Source of the DNA: Dipteronia dyeriana
Taxonomy: Eukaryota > Streptophyta > Magnoliopsida > Sapindales > Sapindaceae
Assembly: GCA_032871835.1 (NCBI GenBank)
Contig: CM065295.1
Coordinates: 20,098,501-20,162,500 of the forward strand
Reading direction: 5' to 3'
DNA length: 64,000 nucleotides
Shown one piece after another: positions 34,522-47,450 of the stretch. How positions within the stretch are numbered: the stretch's first letter is position 1; each line of letters opens with the position of its first letter. The notes beneath the pieces were generated by a model. It did not search any database. It saw only the letters and a list, made by a program, of their open reading frames with translations, and was not told where the DNA came from. The position numbers and the translations under genes are program-made.

Positions 34522-36447
34522 AATATATGTAGAGACATACAATCTACTATGCAAGCATATTAACTTCCAAAAGTACACACATTTAATTTTATTGCAAACA
34601 CAAATCGAACAAATGATGAAACAATTTAAGGAACAGAATCGAAAAAATTGTCAAATCATCTAATTACTGTCCGTTTCCAAAAATTTAATCATCATAAATT
34701 CATTACTTTGCATAAAATTATAATTCTAATATTGTACTTAACAATTTAAAATTCCCAAAATAAGTGATCATATAAATAACAGAAGAATACAATGCACAAG
34801 TTCCAAAAAAAATATTTTATGGGTCAAACCGTTTTTTACTACAAAGTAAATAAACTAAAATTATTTACTATAGAACGGTTTATTTAAACAACAATATTTT
34901 CTAAAGTACGGGACTTTGCATGCTATTCGTTATATACGTTTCATATTCATATCGATCACCACTGAGAAAAACTCTCTAAGTCTTCACAACTCATCTAATT
35001 GTCATTTTCTCTAAATATTTGGTTCTCTTTTACGTGTGCAATAACTCATATGCCTAGCACTATGAATATTTATTGTGGATGTAGTAGATCGCCTCACATT
35101 CCCAAAATGTAATGCTCTTCTACGATTTCTAGTTCACACACTATATGACCAAAATACATCGTGATACCTTACTCTAGCTTTTCCAACCTTATTGATTTAT
35201 TAACTCTTCGAAAAATTTCATTAAAAAACTATCCACTGCATCTCTCCACATAAAAGCACGAGTCCAAATTGAATCCAGAAACCGTCACCGGAATCTGTGC
35301 CAGAATTCGTTTCTAGAAAAAAAGCACATTCAGGATTTGTATGGCATTAATTCAACTCCAATTAGAGCGTAACAAATCAATGGAAGTATTAAATAAAAAT
35401 AAAAATATAAAATCATTTTTTTAACGGAAAACCGTCATCGGTTGCTGGAAAACCACTTAGTAGAGTCTGGAAACCGCCTTTGATGGCCGGGAAACCACTT
35501 ATTGGACGTCGGGAAAATCCACCGGAAACATAACCAGTCGCTGAAAACATCACCGAAAAATAGGCCAATAGAGAACCGGAACCAGAAACCGGTTCGGTAG
35601 ATGAGGTGGCGGCATGATGATGTGGCACTGACAACTGCTCCGGTAACCGACACCCGTTAAAAACTGTCATAAAAAACGGTACCTATTACCGACAACCGTT
35701 GACGATTTTCTTGATAAACACATCTATGCCACATGTCAACTTGTGGTTGGGCCACGTGTCACAATTACACAAATACGCCATGTGTCACCTTCTGATGTAT
35801 ACACGTGTCAACATCATAACCACACAAGCCTGTTGCGCACGTCGCCCACTCGCACGGGAGGAGCATGACACACACACGCCGTCTTCCCTGACATTCCCGA
35901 TCACGGGATCACCACAATCCGACTCTAAATTTAATTTTAATTCCATTTATGCCCTTAAAAATGATGTTTGGGTTAGGGGTGAGGGGCACTCTACGATCAT
36001 GGGTGCGTGGAACATGTTCTTCATGTTCTTTACCCAAATTCAACCTCAAAACAAGTTTCTAGATTTTAATCTCGAACTCAAATATTCGAAATTATTTTTC
36101 TCCTTCTTTTCTAATCCAAATTATGACCTATCGTTGGAAAGCTCTCTGAAGGCTCTATCTAATGATACCATGATCGCAGAGAAACAAAAAAAAATGACAA
36201 TGAGTTTCGAACCCCATAACAGTCACGGGTTTCATATTTAATTCTTCAAAATTCTCCAAATTTTGAAGCTATCACATTGCAAGCAAATCCTAAACATATT
36301 ATCATATATATATGCATACAAATATTCCAGGAAAACGAAATAAAACACTTGCACATGTGTGATACCATTAGTGTTTATTTATTGTTCTACAAACAAAAAT
36401 AAACACCCTAACATGGCATTCTTCTATCAGAATACAATCCCAAACCT
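34522..36447. other. Non-coding leader of the outer copia element
   Basis: No gene is recognised. At about 35425-35700 a GC-richer block repeats ACCGG / CCGGAAACC-type motifs, such as GGAAACCACTTA and GGAAAACCACTTAG. An open stretch at 35699-36241 has no known domain. Confidence 0.5.
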
Positions 36448-36460
36448 GGCTCTGATACCA
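36448..36460 (-). promoter_or_regulatory. Primer-binding site of outer copia element
   Basis: On the minus strand it reads TGGTATCAGAGCC, the exact initiator-Met tRNA type site, one base after the LTR end at 36462. Confidence 0.9.
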
Positions 36461-36461
36461 G

Positions 36462-37073
36462 TGAAAATAAATTCGATACATAAAACGAATTCGGATCATT
36501 ATCGTTCACCATATGGAAATCTGAAATCCAACGGAAGCAGAATCGAACACCTGGGACTGTACCACCTGTCGGAGGACGATCACACATTCGAAAGTCTCCT
36601 CTAATCACAATGCATATATCCACAATTTGATCTTGGATTGGAGAAAATTCTCTCATGGTTTTCTCTTCATCTCATTGTGTTTCTCTCTGTATTTTGTTCT
36701 CTGTTGTACACATGCACATGCATTATTACATGCAATACTCATACTTGGCATTGCACAAACGATGCATGACTTCCCATGTGCACTGCATACATGCTTAATG
36801 CACACCATTTTTGCAACATCAGTCAACCCATGCTTCTTAATTGCTTCATGCATACAATATCAGACAAAACCCAAACCATAGACACTCACTTGATACACGT
36901 TATGTGTATATTGTGTATATCTTGTATTGATGTCAGTTTCTTCAACTTATACATATAACCACTCATAAAACTGCCCATGCAGTTTTAACTTTTACATGTT
37001 TATTGGGCTAGGTGACTTGGGCTTGACCCACTTGGGTATATAATGAATCTACATCCCATATCTAAATATATCA
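36462..37073 (-). repeat. Right copia LTR (5' LTR of minus-strand element)
   Basis: It is homologous to 21909-22527 over its whole length, with scattered differences and small indels that suggest an old insertion. It ends AAATATATCA on +. A TATA-like stretch is not evident. Confidence 0.88.
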
Positions 37074-38360
37074 ATAGTTTAATTGTACGAAAATTGTTTG
37101 AATCGTCTAGATTGGGACTATTCTCATACCGGTATTTCAACCTAAATTTATGTCAAATGTAGAAAAGAAAATTTATGAAAAATATAAAATTAAAAATAAC
37201 TCATCAAGCTGAGTTTTGGCATATAAAAGTTTAATTTTAAAATTTAATAATTGTTGGGTGTGTGGAGCACACCACTATGATTGGGTTGTTGTAAACTAAT
37301 TCTTAAAATATGATTAATTATAGATTCATCCCTCAATATTATTTCCTCGCTCTAACGAAAACACACAAATGCATTAGTTTTGTCGATATTATATCTTCTA
37401 AATTGATACAGGACATAATGATAGTTGAGTTGGGCATCTCTCTTTTGTTGTTAATTAGTTCAAAAAAAAAAAATTAAGGGTATCTTTCTTTTTAGTGGCT
37501 TTTATTTATTTCCTTTTCTTTTTTTTTTGTAGCGTTGAACCCCAAATTTTGTAATGAGTTAGGGCAACTTTGTGACCACCGCCGATTACTATCTTTGTTA
37601 TCAACAATAATATTCCTCTTTAAATTTGAATTGTTGATACCATCACATGTGATATTTCAAAATAATAATAATAATAGGAATATTTATCAATAACAAAGGT
37701 GGAGGGAACCGGGAAGGGTCAACAGGGGCAATGGTCCCTTTTCCTTGGAAAAAGTCTTAAATTTTTTATTAAAAAAAATTAAGAAATTATAAAAATTAAC
37801 TTTATATTTTAAAAGTTTTTCGTTTTGACCCTTTCTATTTTTTTATTTTTTTTATTATGTTGTTATTAGCACCGGGTAATCATGATGTCCTTAGTGCAAG
37901 TTTGCTTGACCAATAAATTCCATTTCTATATATTTACAAGTACCTTATACAGTTATATAACCACACACCACACAAGCTAACTAAAGATTTTAATTATATA
38001 ATTTGTATTGTATATAGGTTTCCTGTAAAGAGAATCTGAATCTTAAGGTCGGAGATTGATAAGTTTTCCAATAGTTCTGAGCAAGAAAGAAAATAAATTC
38101 TATAAAATAAGAGTTGATGTGATTTACAATCTGCCATCGCAATTTGCAACCCAGTTTTTATAAATGAATTTTTTGTTCCCAAAGAATTAATTGACATCAC
38201 TTGAGAGAAATATACATATTGTGAATAATTGTGATGGGTTGTTAAATTTTCAACATCAGATCAATTGCACAAACTGAGGGAGGTTCTGCCGATTTTCTTA
38301 GAGTAGGTTGACCTCGGGGTCAATTAAAGATAAGCATTTGGGAATTCGACTCGTGCAAAT
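37074..38360. other. AT-rich spacer, nothing recognised
   Basis: A block at about 37420-37520 (AGTTGAGTTGGGCAT) resembles 58680-58790 and may be a diverged repeat. No gene is seen. Confidence 0.45.
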
Positions 38361-38918
38361 TAGGGGTGGACACTAAGTTGCGATTCGAACCGATTCGAAT
38401 CAAATCGAACCGAAAAAAAGGTATTCGATTCGATTCGTAAGGGTAATTCGGTTTAAACCGGTTTAAAAATTGAAAATCGAATTTTTATTCGGTTCAAACC
38501 TGTTTGATTTTCTTAAAACCGGATTGAACCAAATAAACCGAGTATATAAGTAAAAAAAAAAACCTAAATATTTAATATATTTAAGGGTAATATGATTTTA
38601 ACTGATTAATTTTTTATATATATATTTTTAAGTTATGTTTGATTTGGGTTTTTTTTTTGCTATTCTATTGTCCAAAATTAGTATCCAACAACCCATTAAT
38701 GTTAAAAAAAAATCAAAAAACCCATTAAACTAGCCGGCCCATTAGGCCCAAAACCAAATTGAATCGAACCGAATCGAATCGATTAAAATAGGTTCAATTC
38801 AATTCGGGTTCCACTTCTTATTAGGTTTAAACCGGTTCAATTTTGGATGAATCGAAATATTTTAGGTTCAATTGGGTTTGATCTAAAATCGAATCGAATC
38901 GAACCATGCCCACACCTA
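38361..38918. mobile_element. Second non-autonomous hAT MITE, perfect 8-bp TSD
   Basis: The left end is TAGGGGTGGACA (38361-38372). The right end read inward is TAGGTGTGGGCA, 10 of 12. GTGCAAAT flanks both sides (38353-38360 and 38919-38926). Subterminal parts are dense in AATCGAATCGAACC / GGTTCGATT and AAACCGGTT motifs in both orientations. No ORF. Confidence 0.92.
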
Positions 38919-39021
38919 GTGCAAATTATTAATTAATTACTATATAATTCAATTGAAGTAGAAACTCTGACTCTCTTACTACCAAAACAACAATATATAT
39001 ATCCCATCTTTATCAAAATAA

Positions 39022-39680
39022 GGCCCTATTCTACAGTTGTTTTTCAGTCCGTTTTCGATTTTATTTTCTAAAAACGATTTCGAAAACGCGTTTGTTAACT
39101 GTTTTTCATTTTATTTTCGAAAAAAAAAAAATGAAAAACAAAACCAGTGTTAAAAGTGAAAGATTTGAAAAACATAAAATACTTGGTTTTCGTTTTTCGT
39201 TTTTCGTTTTTGTTTTTCATTTTGTTTTTCATTTTGTTTCATTTAGTTCTATTATGCGTTTCGTATGGTTAGGATAAGACGGGACAAAATTTTTAAATGA
39301 CCAAAGTGCCCCTATATATATATTCCATAATAATTTATTTTTAACTAGAACTGAAAGCATCCATGCAATAATATATATATATATATACAATATAATTATT
39401 ATATATATATAATATTATATATTATAATATTTATACAAATAGTATATTAATATTCTAAAATTATATAACATTATGATTATATATATTATTAAATATAAAA
39501 ATATTATATATAATAGTATATAATGTAATATATTATATATAAAAATATAATAATATATAATATATAAAATAATATAATATAAATTATAATATATGTAATA
39601 ATATATATTTTATATATTATTATAATATGTATATATATATATATTAATATAATATATACAGTTATATTTTTATTAGATAG

Positions 39681-39727
<47 letters not shown>

Positions 39728-40051
39728 AATTATTTATTTATAATTTAAAAGTTTAGTTTTGATTAATTTATTTTTTGATATGTTTTTTTGAATTAATTTT
39801 TGATGTGTTACTTTTGTTTAATTTAAAATTTACAATACAAAAATTATATTTGTTAATTATGTAATCAATTTTTGATAGTTTTCAGTTAACCTACCAGACG
39901 CGTTTTGTCCGTTTTCATTTTCAAAATACAACTTTCAGTATATGCTACCAGACGCGTTTTCGGAATTCGAAACTGAAACCAAAAACACTGTTTTCATTTT
40001 CATTTTTATTTTCGAAAAACAGTAACTGAAAAACGCTTATAGGACGAGCCC
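39022..40051. mobile_element. MITE candidate with TAA target-site duplication
   Basis: TAA lies outside both ends (39019-39021 and 40052-40054). The outermost 15 bases match at only 9 positions, but the next block GTTTTTCAGT is matched at both ends. Both arms then carry TTTTCGAAAA / ATTTTCGTTTT motifs. The core is a long AT tract (39310-39730) with an (AT)n run ending near 39724. A block at 39268-39312 resembles 8803-8850 in the split MITE. Confidence 0.55.
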
Positions 40052-40054
40052 TAA

Positions 40055-40789
40055 TGCTTTTTAAAAATACAATATATGGTGTAGTGACTCAAACCTGAGA
40101 TATTATCATGTTGAATGGACGTTTTTACCATCAAATCATACCACATTGGATGGTAAAAAATATTATAATAATCGATATTATTGGTTCAAGTAATTCTTAT
40201 ATATATCTCATTATATATGATTCATAGCTATGTATCTAAGTTGTGTTGAGGACAATGTGGTTTTGATGGATAGGGTGTTTATTTAGATCATGTTTGGTTT
40301 TATGGAATGAAATGAAATGAAATAGAAGTCATTCCATTCTTTTTGTTTGTTAAAATACAATAGAATGGGGATTCCACTATTTTGGTGTAATGGGCATTCC
40401 ATCCAAAAATCAATGGAATATCCATTCCATTCCATTAATACATTTTTCTTCTAAAAATAACCATCTATGCTCCAACTTTATTCCAAAAATACCCTCCTTT
40501 CCAAAAATAATACATAATTATATATATATATATATATATATTATATTATATTACATATTATATACTACATTATATATATATATATATATATATTAATATA
40601 TATCATACTATTATATAATATATTATATTATATAATTTATACTTTTATATTTTATTATTATTAAATTATATATATATATTAATAATTTATTATATATGAT
40701 ATATATATATATATGTATTATATTATATTTTATATTTTATTATTATTAACCAAATTATATATTATATATTATTATTATTATTATTATTT

Positions 40790-40849
<60 letters not shown>

Positions 40850-40949
40850 AGATTATTTATGATATATATTATATGTATTATATATAATATATATTATTAT
40901 ATATAACAATATTAATATTAATAATATATGTATATATATATATATTATA
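40055..40949. other. AT-rich spacer with microsatellites
   Basis: It contains an ATGGAATG / CATTCCAT-rich block at 40295-40440, which may be one end of another MITE, then long AT tracts and a (TG)n run at 40804-40846. No gene. Confidence 0.6.
40804..40846. repeat. (TG)n microsatellite
   Basis: A pure TG run of about 43 bases inside AT-rich sequence. Confidence 0.95.
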
Positions 40950-41599
40950 GAGGGAATTGCAGGAAATGATCAAAAAAAAATATTGAGTTATTGGTTTTAG
41001 CCAAAACTTTATTTTTGCTTATAATTAACATCTTTAACCATGAACTTTCAAATATACCCTCATTTTTGTTTTATATGTCCCAATTTTTCCCACCCAAAGT
41101 TTTCACTTATCAGTGTTTCACCTCCAAATATTTTGAAATCCAAATTTCTCACGCTCTCTCTCTCGCTCTCTCTGTTTATTCTCTAATTTTTTTGCTTCTT
41201 CTCTCCTAAACTGTGATCTCTCTGAAAACCGATTTACTTCTTCTCTATGAAACCGTGTTCTCTTTTGCTTCTTCTATCTCAAATCGTGTTCTCTATCATG
41301 TTCTCTCTCTCTGAAAAAATGAGTTTCTTCTCTCTAAAAACTGAGCCTGCAAATTGAGTCTGAAACTCGTGGGTCTTCGTCACTGCAGGTAAATTGTGTC
41401 TCTGAATTGATTTCGGTCACCACATTCTGGAAGGTAGATCCAAATCCGAAACCTAGCATTCAACTTTGTCTTGAAGTAGTTGAATGTATATATCTCTTTC
41501 CTACTTGTTTTTTACAAGAATGAACAAGTTTAACTTGAAGAAAACTATGATGGTTTTGATTTTGAGTGAAACCCATGTACTGTCAATTTTTGTTCCCAG

Positions 41600-42165
41600 G
41601 TTACATGATAGACCATTTAAATGTTATATGCCAGTTCAATTTAATGTTACATGTCAGTTCAATTTAATGTTACATATCAGTTTATTTGTAAGTTCATGTG
41701 TCTGTAATTTAGATTTGGAGTGAAACCCAACTATTGTAAGTTTTTGTACCCAAGTTACATGGCATTATTTTTTAAAGTTACATGCTAGGTTATTTTTTGT
41801 ACCCAAGTTACATGTTAGGTTATTTTTGAAGTTACATGCTAGGTTAATTTTTAAGCTACATGCTAGGTTAATTTTTAAGTTACATGCTTGGTTATTTTTT
41901 GTACCCAAGTTACATGTTAGGTTATTTTTTAAATTACATGCTAGGTTATTTTTAAAGTTACATGCTAGGTTAATTTTGAAGTTACATTCTAGGTTATTTT
42001 TAAAGTTACATGCTAGGTTATTTTTTTAAGTTACATGCTAGGTTATTTATGAAGTTACATGGTCTGTTATTTATGAAGTTACATGCTAAGTGATTTGTGA
42101 AGTTACATTCCATCCAAGTCCTATTTTGTTACATGTAAATTCATTTTAAAGTTACATGTCAAATA
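41600..42165 (+). repeat. GTTACATGC minisatellite upstream of the transposase
   Basis: About 20 units of 20-30 bp have the core AGTTACATGCTAGGTTATTTTT, all in + orientation. It ends about 30 bases before the transposase start. The open stretch at 41826-42029 (KLHARL repeated) is only a by-product of the repeat. Confidence 0.92.
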
Positions 42166-42197
42166 CTTTAAATGTCAATTACTTGACTTGTAGAAAT

Positions 42198-44865
42198 ATG
42201 GATGAAACGAAATTGGTCATCTATCATGGTGGAAGTTGGGTGGTATGACAAAATGGGTCAATGTTCCTAGATGTAAGTTATGATTGCTTAGTGAAGTTGG
42301 TAGAAGATGTTGCCAAAGTTAACGTTGCTAGGTACAACTTACAATTATGGTCATTGGTGTTTACAATTAGTGGTATTGCTCATCCGAGAATTGAGAATGA
42401 CAATGACATGTCATGTATGATGAATGTAGATAAGCTATTACCTGAGGTTTTTGTCTCTGTTTCTGCGAAGGAAACAACAGATTGCGTGCAATATGACAAC
42501 CTATTTAACCTACCTACTTCAGAACCCGTGTATGGCGGGTTTTTTCGGCAACTGGGAAGATGTGGGTCCATTCCAATTGTAGAACTAAGTATATGTAACA
42601 ATGAAACCATTGAGGATAAAGAGAACAATAAGTGGCTGAACACCGATAACAGTGATGATAGCTCGATACCCAACGTTGACAAAGGTAGTCACGACGGTGA
42701 AGATTAGCATGATGGAGTGGGTTGTGGTTCTGGAAATGTTAGAGGATATGGATGAGCTAGTCTATCGGGTTTTGCTACATTTAGCGATGTTTTCTTTCGA
42801 GAGGATGGTTTGGGTGACGTTGTTGATCAAACTTCTGAGCATGCTTCCCCACAAGCTTGGATTATTCCTGAAGCAGAAAGGTATTCTTTTGAACCCATTA
42901 GTAAGGAGGAAGCTTGTTCAGATGATGGCCGATTATACAAGGGTAGAATATTTCAATGCAAGAAAGATCTGAAGTGAACGTTGAATATGTATGCATTGAA
43001 AGAGGGATTTGAATTCCAGATTAGAAGGTCCAGCAAGACACGTCATGAGACTGGATGTAAGGATGGCGAGTGTGAATTCCATTTACGTGGAATTAAGATG
43101 GAAAAAGGAGAATATTGGGTGGTTCGAATGTTCGTAAAGGATCCTTCATCCAATATCGATGATTTCCTCGCACGTCTTTGATAAGCAAATTCCTGGACTG
43201 TCGGTGAACTATTAGCACCAAAGTTGCAAGTACACGGACACTCTCTAAAACCCAAAGATATCATGGTTGAAATGCAAGTGGAACATGGACTACATTTGTT
43301 GTATTCAAAGGCTTGGAGGGTAAAGGATCATGCAGAGGCATCTGTTTTTGGTCCTCCTGAAGAATCATTCAAACAGTTGCCTGCTTACTGTCATCGATTG
43401 GAAGAAGTAAATCCTGAGACTATTACGGCGTTGAAAAAAAATGTTACAAATCAATTTGAATATATGTCCATCGCTCATGCCGCATCACTTCATGGATTTT
43501 GTACCGTGAATCGACTAGTTATTGCCATTAACGGTACTCAATTAAAGGGTAATTGTTTTGGTATTATGTTTGTAGCTATATATTTGGATGCAAACAACCA
43601 GGTTTTTCCTTTGGCATATGGCTTTGGCAACGTTGAAGATGAAATGTCATGGACATGGTTTTTAAATGAGCTTAAAAATGTTATTGGTAGTCCTGAGGAT
43701 TGAATGATCATATCCGACCGCCACCTCGGTATCAAGGTTGCAATGGAGAAAGTGTACCCTAACGTACCACATGGATATTCTGTGTTTCACATGGCTCAAA
43801 ACATCAAAAAAGATAATAAAAGGAAAGATGTGAGCCTTCTTTTCAAACAAGCATGGAAGGCATACCGGAAATCTGAATTCAAGGAAGCGATGTTAGAGAT
43901 GATGAAGGTTAATAGGGTAGCATTCGAAGTATTAATGAATGTTGGTCCCGAAAGGTGGTCTCGTGCTTACTCTCCTGTTAGGCGTTATAGGTTGATGACC
44001 TCTAGCATTGCCGAGTCGATGAATTCATGTTTGGTACATGCTCGCCAAATGCCAATAACAACCATGATTGAGTTTATTAGAGACATGCTCCAGAAATGGT
44101 TTTATAAGCGTCAGATCAAGGCTGAAAAAACTCAGACACAATTGAATCCATGGGCCACTGAATTAAGAAAAGAAAGAACCATTGATTCAGAAAAGTACAC
44201 GGTTCATCCAATTGATTCTGTTAACTTCAATGTTTACGATAGAAATAAAGATGGTTTGGTGAACCTTTCTGAAAAGACTTGTAGCTGTACGGAATTTGAA
44301 GTTGATAAAATCCTAAGTCGACATGCATTAACGGCAATAAGGTTAATATCCTCTTCTTCCATTGTAATTTTCCTTCTTACCTATTTTGATTCAATTAATT
44401 ACTCATACTCTTTTCCTTTGTAGGTATGCAAAGAAACCTTTACCCGATTATTTTGGGGATTGCTACAAAACCACAAGTTGGGTTGAAGCATATGCAGGGA
44501 CCATTTCCCCTATTAGGCATCTAAGTGATCGGAATATTCCTGAAGATGTGTGATCAAAGGTTGTTCTTCCACCTTCTTTTCGTGCGCAAGCTGGAAGATC
44601 AAGAAAGAAGAGATTTAAATCTGCCGGAGAATATGGTAATGGAAAAACCAGAAATTGTACTATTTAAAAAAAATCGGGTCACAGCCGTCAAAATTACAGA
44701 AATGCACAGTCTTGTCAGGCTCTGCCACCATGCCCATCCGCATCATCTGCAACATCCGTAACATCGAAGCGACCATGTAGACCTTACAGGTGTAGGAAGT
44801 GTGGAGATAAAGGCCACAATTCACAAAAGTGTCCATTCGCACCGGAAGAAGTTGGTACATCCTAG
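42198..44865 (+). pseudogene. MULE transposase
   Basis: The transposase cuts and joins Mutator-like element ends. The start MDETKLVIYHGGSWV at 42198 is a typical N-terminus. Next come the MuDR DNA-binding part (FQCKKDLK, ALKEGFEFQIRRSSKTRHETGC, CEFHLRG, about 42950-43090) and the MULE core with LVIAINGTQLKG, where the usual DGT is NGT (Asn codon 43530-43532). ISDRHLG carries the second Asp at 43716-43718 and SSIAESMN a candidate Glu. The SWIM finger (TCSCTEFEVDK...SRHAL) lacks its third Cys. Intron 44342-44423 has GT-AG ends. A CCHC knuckle, CRKCGDKGHNSQKC, lies at 44791-44832. Stops at 42231, 42705, 42972, 43179, 43701 and 44550 and several frame changes make it dead. Confidence 0.92.
44342..44423 (+). 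other. Intron in MULE transposase
   Basis: Exon AATAAG is followed by GTTAATATCC, and the end is TTTTCCTTTGTAG. Removing the 82 bases joins HALTAIR to YAKKPLPDYFGDCYKTTSW in frame, the normal order after the SWIM finger. Confidence 0.9.
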
Positions 44866-44984
44866 ATTTTACTGTATCAGTAATGATGTTATAATTCTAA
44901 TATGAATGGTGAAATACTTTTTTGTTTAATGTAGACTTTATGAAGTTCTTATTGAATTTGACAACTGAAATACAATGACTCCAG

Positions 44985-45465
44985 TAATGTTACATGTTAG
45001 AAGTTACATGCCAGTGCAAAATGAAGTTACATGCTAGTGCAAAATGAAGTTAGAATACTCCAGTAATGTTACATGTTAGAAGTTACATGCCAATTGAAAA
45101 TGAAGTTACATGCCAGTGCAATACGAAGTTACATGCTTGTTCAAACATAATTTAGTTTCAGAATAGAACTCACATGACAATGAAAAATGAAGTTACATGG
45201 TAGTTTAAACATAATTTAATTTCATAATAGAACTCCAATAATGTTACATGTTGGAAGTTACATGCCAGTTGGAAATGAAGTTACATGCCAGTATAAAATG
45301 AAGTTACATGCCAGTGCAAAAAGAAGTTACATCCATGTTCATTAACAATTTCATTTCAGAATGGGACTCCAGTACAAATACATGTTAAAAGTTATATCCC
45401 AGTTAATAATGCAGTTACATGCTTGTTTAAAAACAATTTCATTCGTAAAGTTCCAGTAATGTACA
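44985..45465 (+). repeat. GTTACATGC repeats between the two convergent genes
   Basis: About 15 units of the type AAGTTACATGCCAGTGCAAAATG lie in + orientation, interspersed with CTCCAGTAATGTTACATGTT. They fill the gap between the transposase end and the protease end. Confidence 0.9.
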
Positions 45466-45883
45466 CCGTCAAGTCAAGAAACCTATGAATCTGTCGGAAC
45501 ACTGTTAGCATAAATTTAGTGCCATTTCCTCTCTAAACCCGGGGATGTTTTTGGTTTCCCACCCCTAAAAACATTTACGACGCATCAACATGTCTGCATA
45601 TCGGCATGTGAAGACACCACAACTATCGCTGTCTAGTTGTGTTGGTAGCTTCTTTGGAATTGATTGTTCAACAACAAACAGCATCCCATCATGTGCTATG
45701 CCTCTTTTAGTAAAATATCTGGATGCTTGCAAAATTGCTGGAATTAAATGCAAGAGTGGGGTGATCTGCTTCATTGGTTGTCTTGTGCAGTGGATCATAA
45801 ATACAGACACTGCGTTTTTCCAAATCAACATAACACAATATCCAATGTCCTGTTGGATCACCAACAGCACCTGGAACCAACAA

Positions 45884-46097
45884 CTGTAAAAAAGAAGTAA
45901 CAAATTACGATTAGTAACTTTACAGTATGTTACATGATAGAAAGTTCAAGTTACATGATAGTTCAGAACCAACTTACATGCCAGTACAAAAAAATATTAC
46001 ATGCTAGTACAAAACTAAGTTACATGGTAGTTCAAAACATAGTTACATGCTAATACAAAACCATATCTGGTTTTCAAAGATGAGCAACCTTACTTAC
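45884..46097 (-). other. Last intron of the Ulp1-like gene, filled with GTTACATG units
   Basis: The donor GTAAGTAAG follows STVKH and the acceptor TTTTTTACAG precedes LLVPGAV. Splicing gives KHLLVPGAVGDPTGHW, a normal Ulp1 order. About six GTTACATG units lie inside the intron. Confidence 0.85.
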
Positions 46098-47289
46098 ATG
46101 TTTAACAGTTGACCAAGCAGTTCTCTACCAAGGTTTGTCTCCAGCAGCATACAATATCCAATCCGTCGGACATTTATATTTTAGTGCATCAAATTCACAA
46201 CTCAATGATGCATCCTCCGACGGTTGAAATTTTTTCCATTCCTCTGATAATTTTACCTACAAAGTATAAGTTTGTTATGAACATATGTATGTCTTTACAT
46301 CAATCAAACATTTAAAAAAGAAAGAAGGTTTTCTTACAAAGAAGTCCTAACATAGCACCGCAACATCTGATTTGTAATCTTCCGGTTTCAGTTGTCGTTG
46401 CTTACATAGTAGACTCATATATGCGTCAATATGCTAGTTCAAAATGAAGTAAAATTAAATTGAGAATTTTTCAATATGCTACATCAATATTTATATAAAT
46501 TAGCAATTGTAACCAACCTCATTAGATAACCAACATGTTGTAGATTCCAACTCGATAAAGAATTCTTTAGTTGCGAAGTAGTCAGATTCGACGTTCAACC
46601 TGTAAAGAAAAGTATGAATATTTCACTTACAAGTTACTAATAACAATATATTTTATGAAAACAAGGAACAAGGAACATGTTACAAAATCTTACGATGTCA
46701 CTGTGTTGCTTTTCTTAAAACGTCCATTCCTTTAAAAAAAAATCTCTCTCGTAGCCCCGCTTGGAATGGGTCAATGTATGGTGAAGTCATATAGCGAGAT
46801 TTAATCTTCAACCGCTGCTCCCGCTCATTCTGGCACAGCCTGGTACTCTAGCGTAGTTGCATCCCCTACTGTTTTGTCGACTACCAATGGGGAAGGGGTC
46901 TGCACCTTTAATCCCTCATGGACCAAAATGTTTTGGACCAAACGCTCAAAGCCCTCACCATCGGTTTCATCATCCCCAACAATCGCCTTTTCTCGGGAAT
47001 GATCCGACCCAAAAACCTCCATTCCAAGGGTTGCATCACCCCCCCTCCCCCCGATCATCTCCTTTATCATCCCCCTTACCAGCAGTAACATCACCCCTAA
47101 CATGGCTACCATTACCCTCAACATTAGGACTGCCCACATTTTCCCCTTGCACTTCGTGAGAATTCTCTAGCCTACTTGATTTAAAATGTTGATGAATTGG
47201 CGTTGAGTAGTTAGGGTCAGACTGATATAGCTCAAAATGAGGCGTCCTATCAGGGGTAGTATGTTTTTTTTATATAAAAAAATGAGTAG

Positions 47290-47450
47290 AAATTGAAGTT
47301 GCATGTCAATAAGTTCAAGTTACATGCTAGTACAAAACCAAGTTACATGCTAGTACAAAACCAAGTTACATACTAGAACAAAACCAAGTTACATGCTAGT
47401 ACAAAACCAAGGAAGGGAATTGAAAACCAAGTTACATGCTAGTAAGTTGA
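47290..47450 (+). repeat. GTTACATGCTAGTACAAAACCAA tandem units
   Basis: About six + units of 23 bp lie in the intron between two exons of the minus-strand protease gene. Confidence 0.9.

Larger units (their letters stand above)
21909..37073 (-). mobile_element. Ty1/copia composite region, minus strand
   Basis: A pair of related LTRs (21909-22527 and 36462-37073) bounds the region. A primer-binding site lies beside the right LTR and a purine-rich stretch beside the left one, both fitting a minus-strand element. In between lie one broken copia gag-pol (29146 to about 25350), a long leader and a third LTR of a different family (32507-34521) with its own primer-binding site. The 5-bp flanks of the outer pair differ (GCTTA and ATAGT). 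So either one old element carries a nested partial one, or two elements have recombined. Which LTR family owns the gag-pol is not settled. Confidence 0.7.

Noticed and set aside
35413..36241. Open stretches in the copia leader
   Set aside because: No domain, no start or splice context, and they overlap on both strands.
40948..40970. GGGAATTGCAGGAAATGATC as a confirmed MULE terminal repeat
   Set aside because: It looks like a MULE end, but the opposite end is missing, so I only use it as a tentative border.
41826..42029. Open stretch with repeated KLHARL residues
   Set aside because: It is the translation of the GTTACATGC repeat read on one frame, with no start context or relatives.
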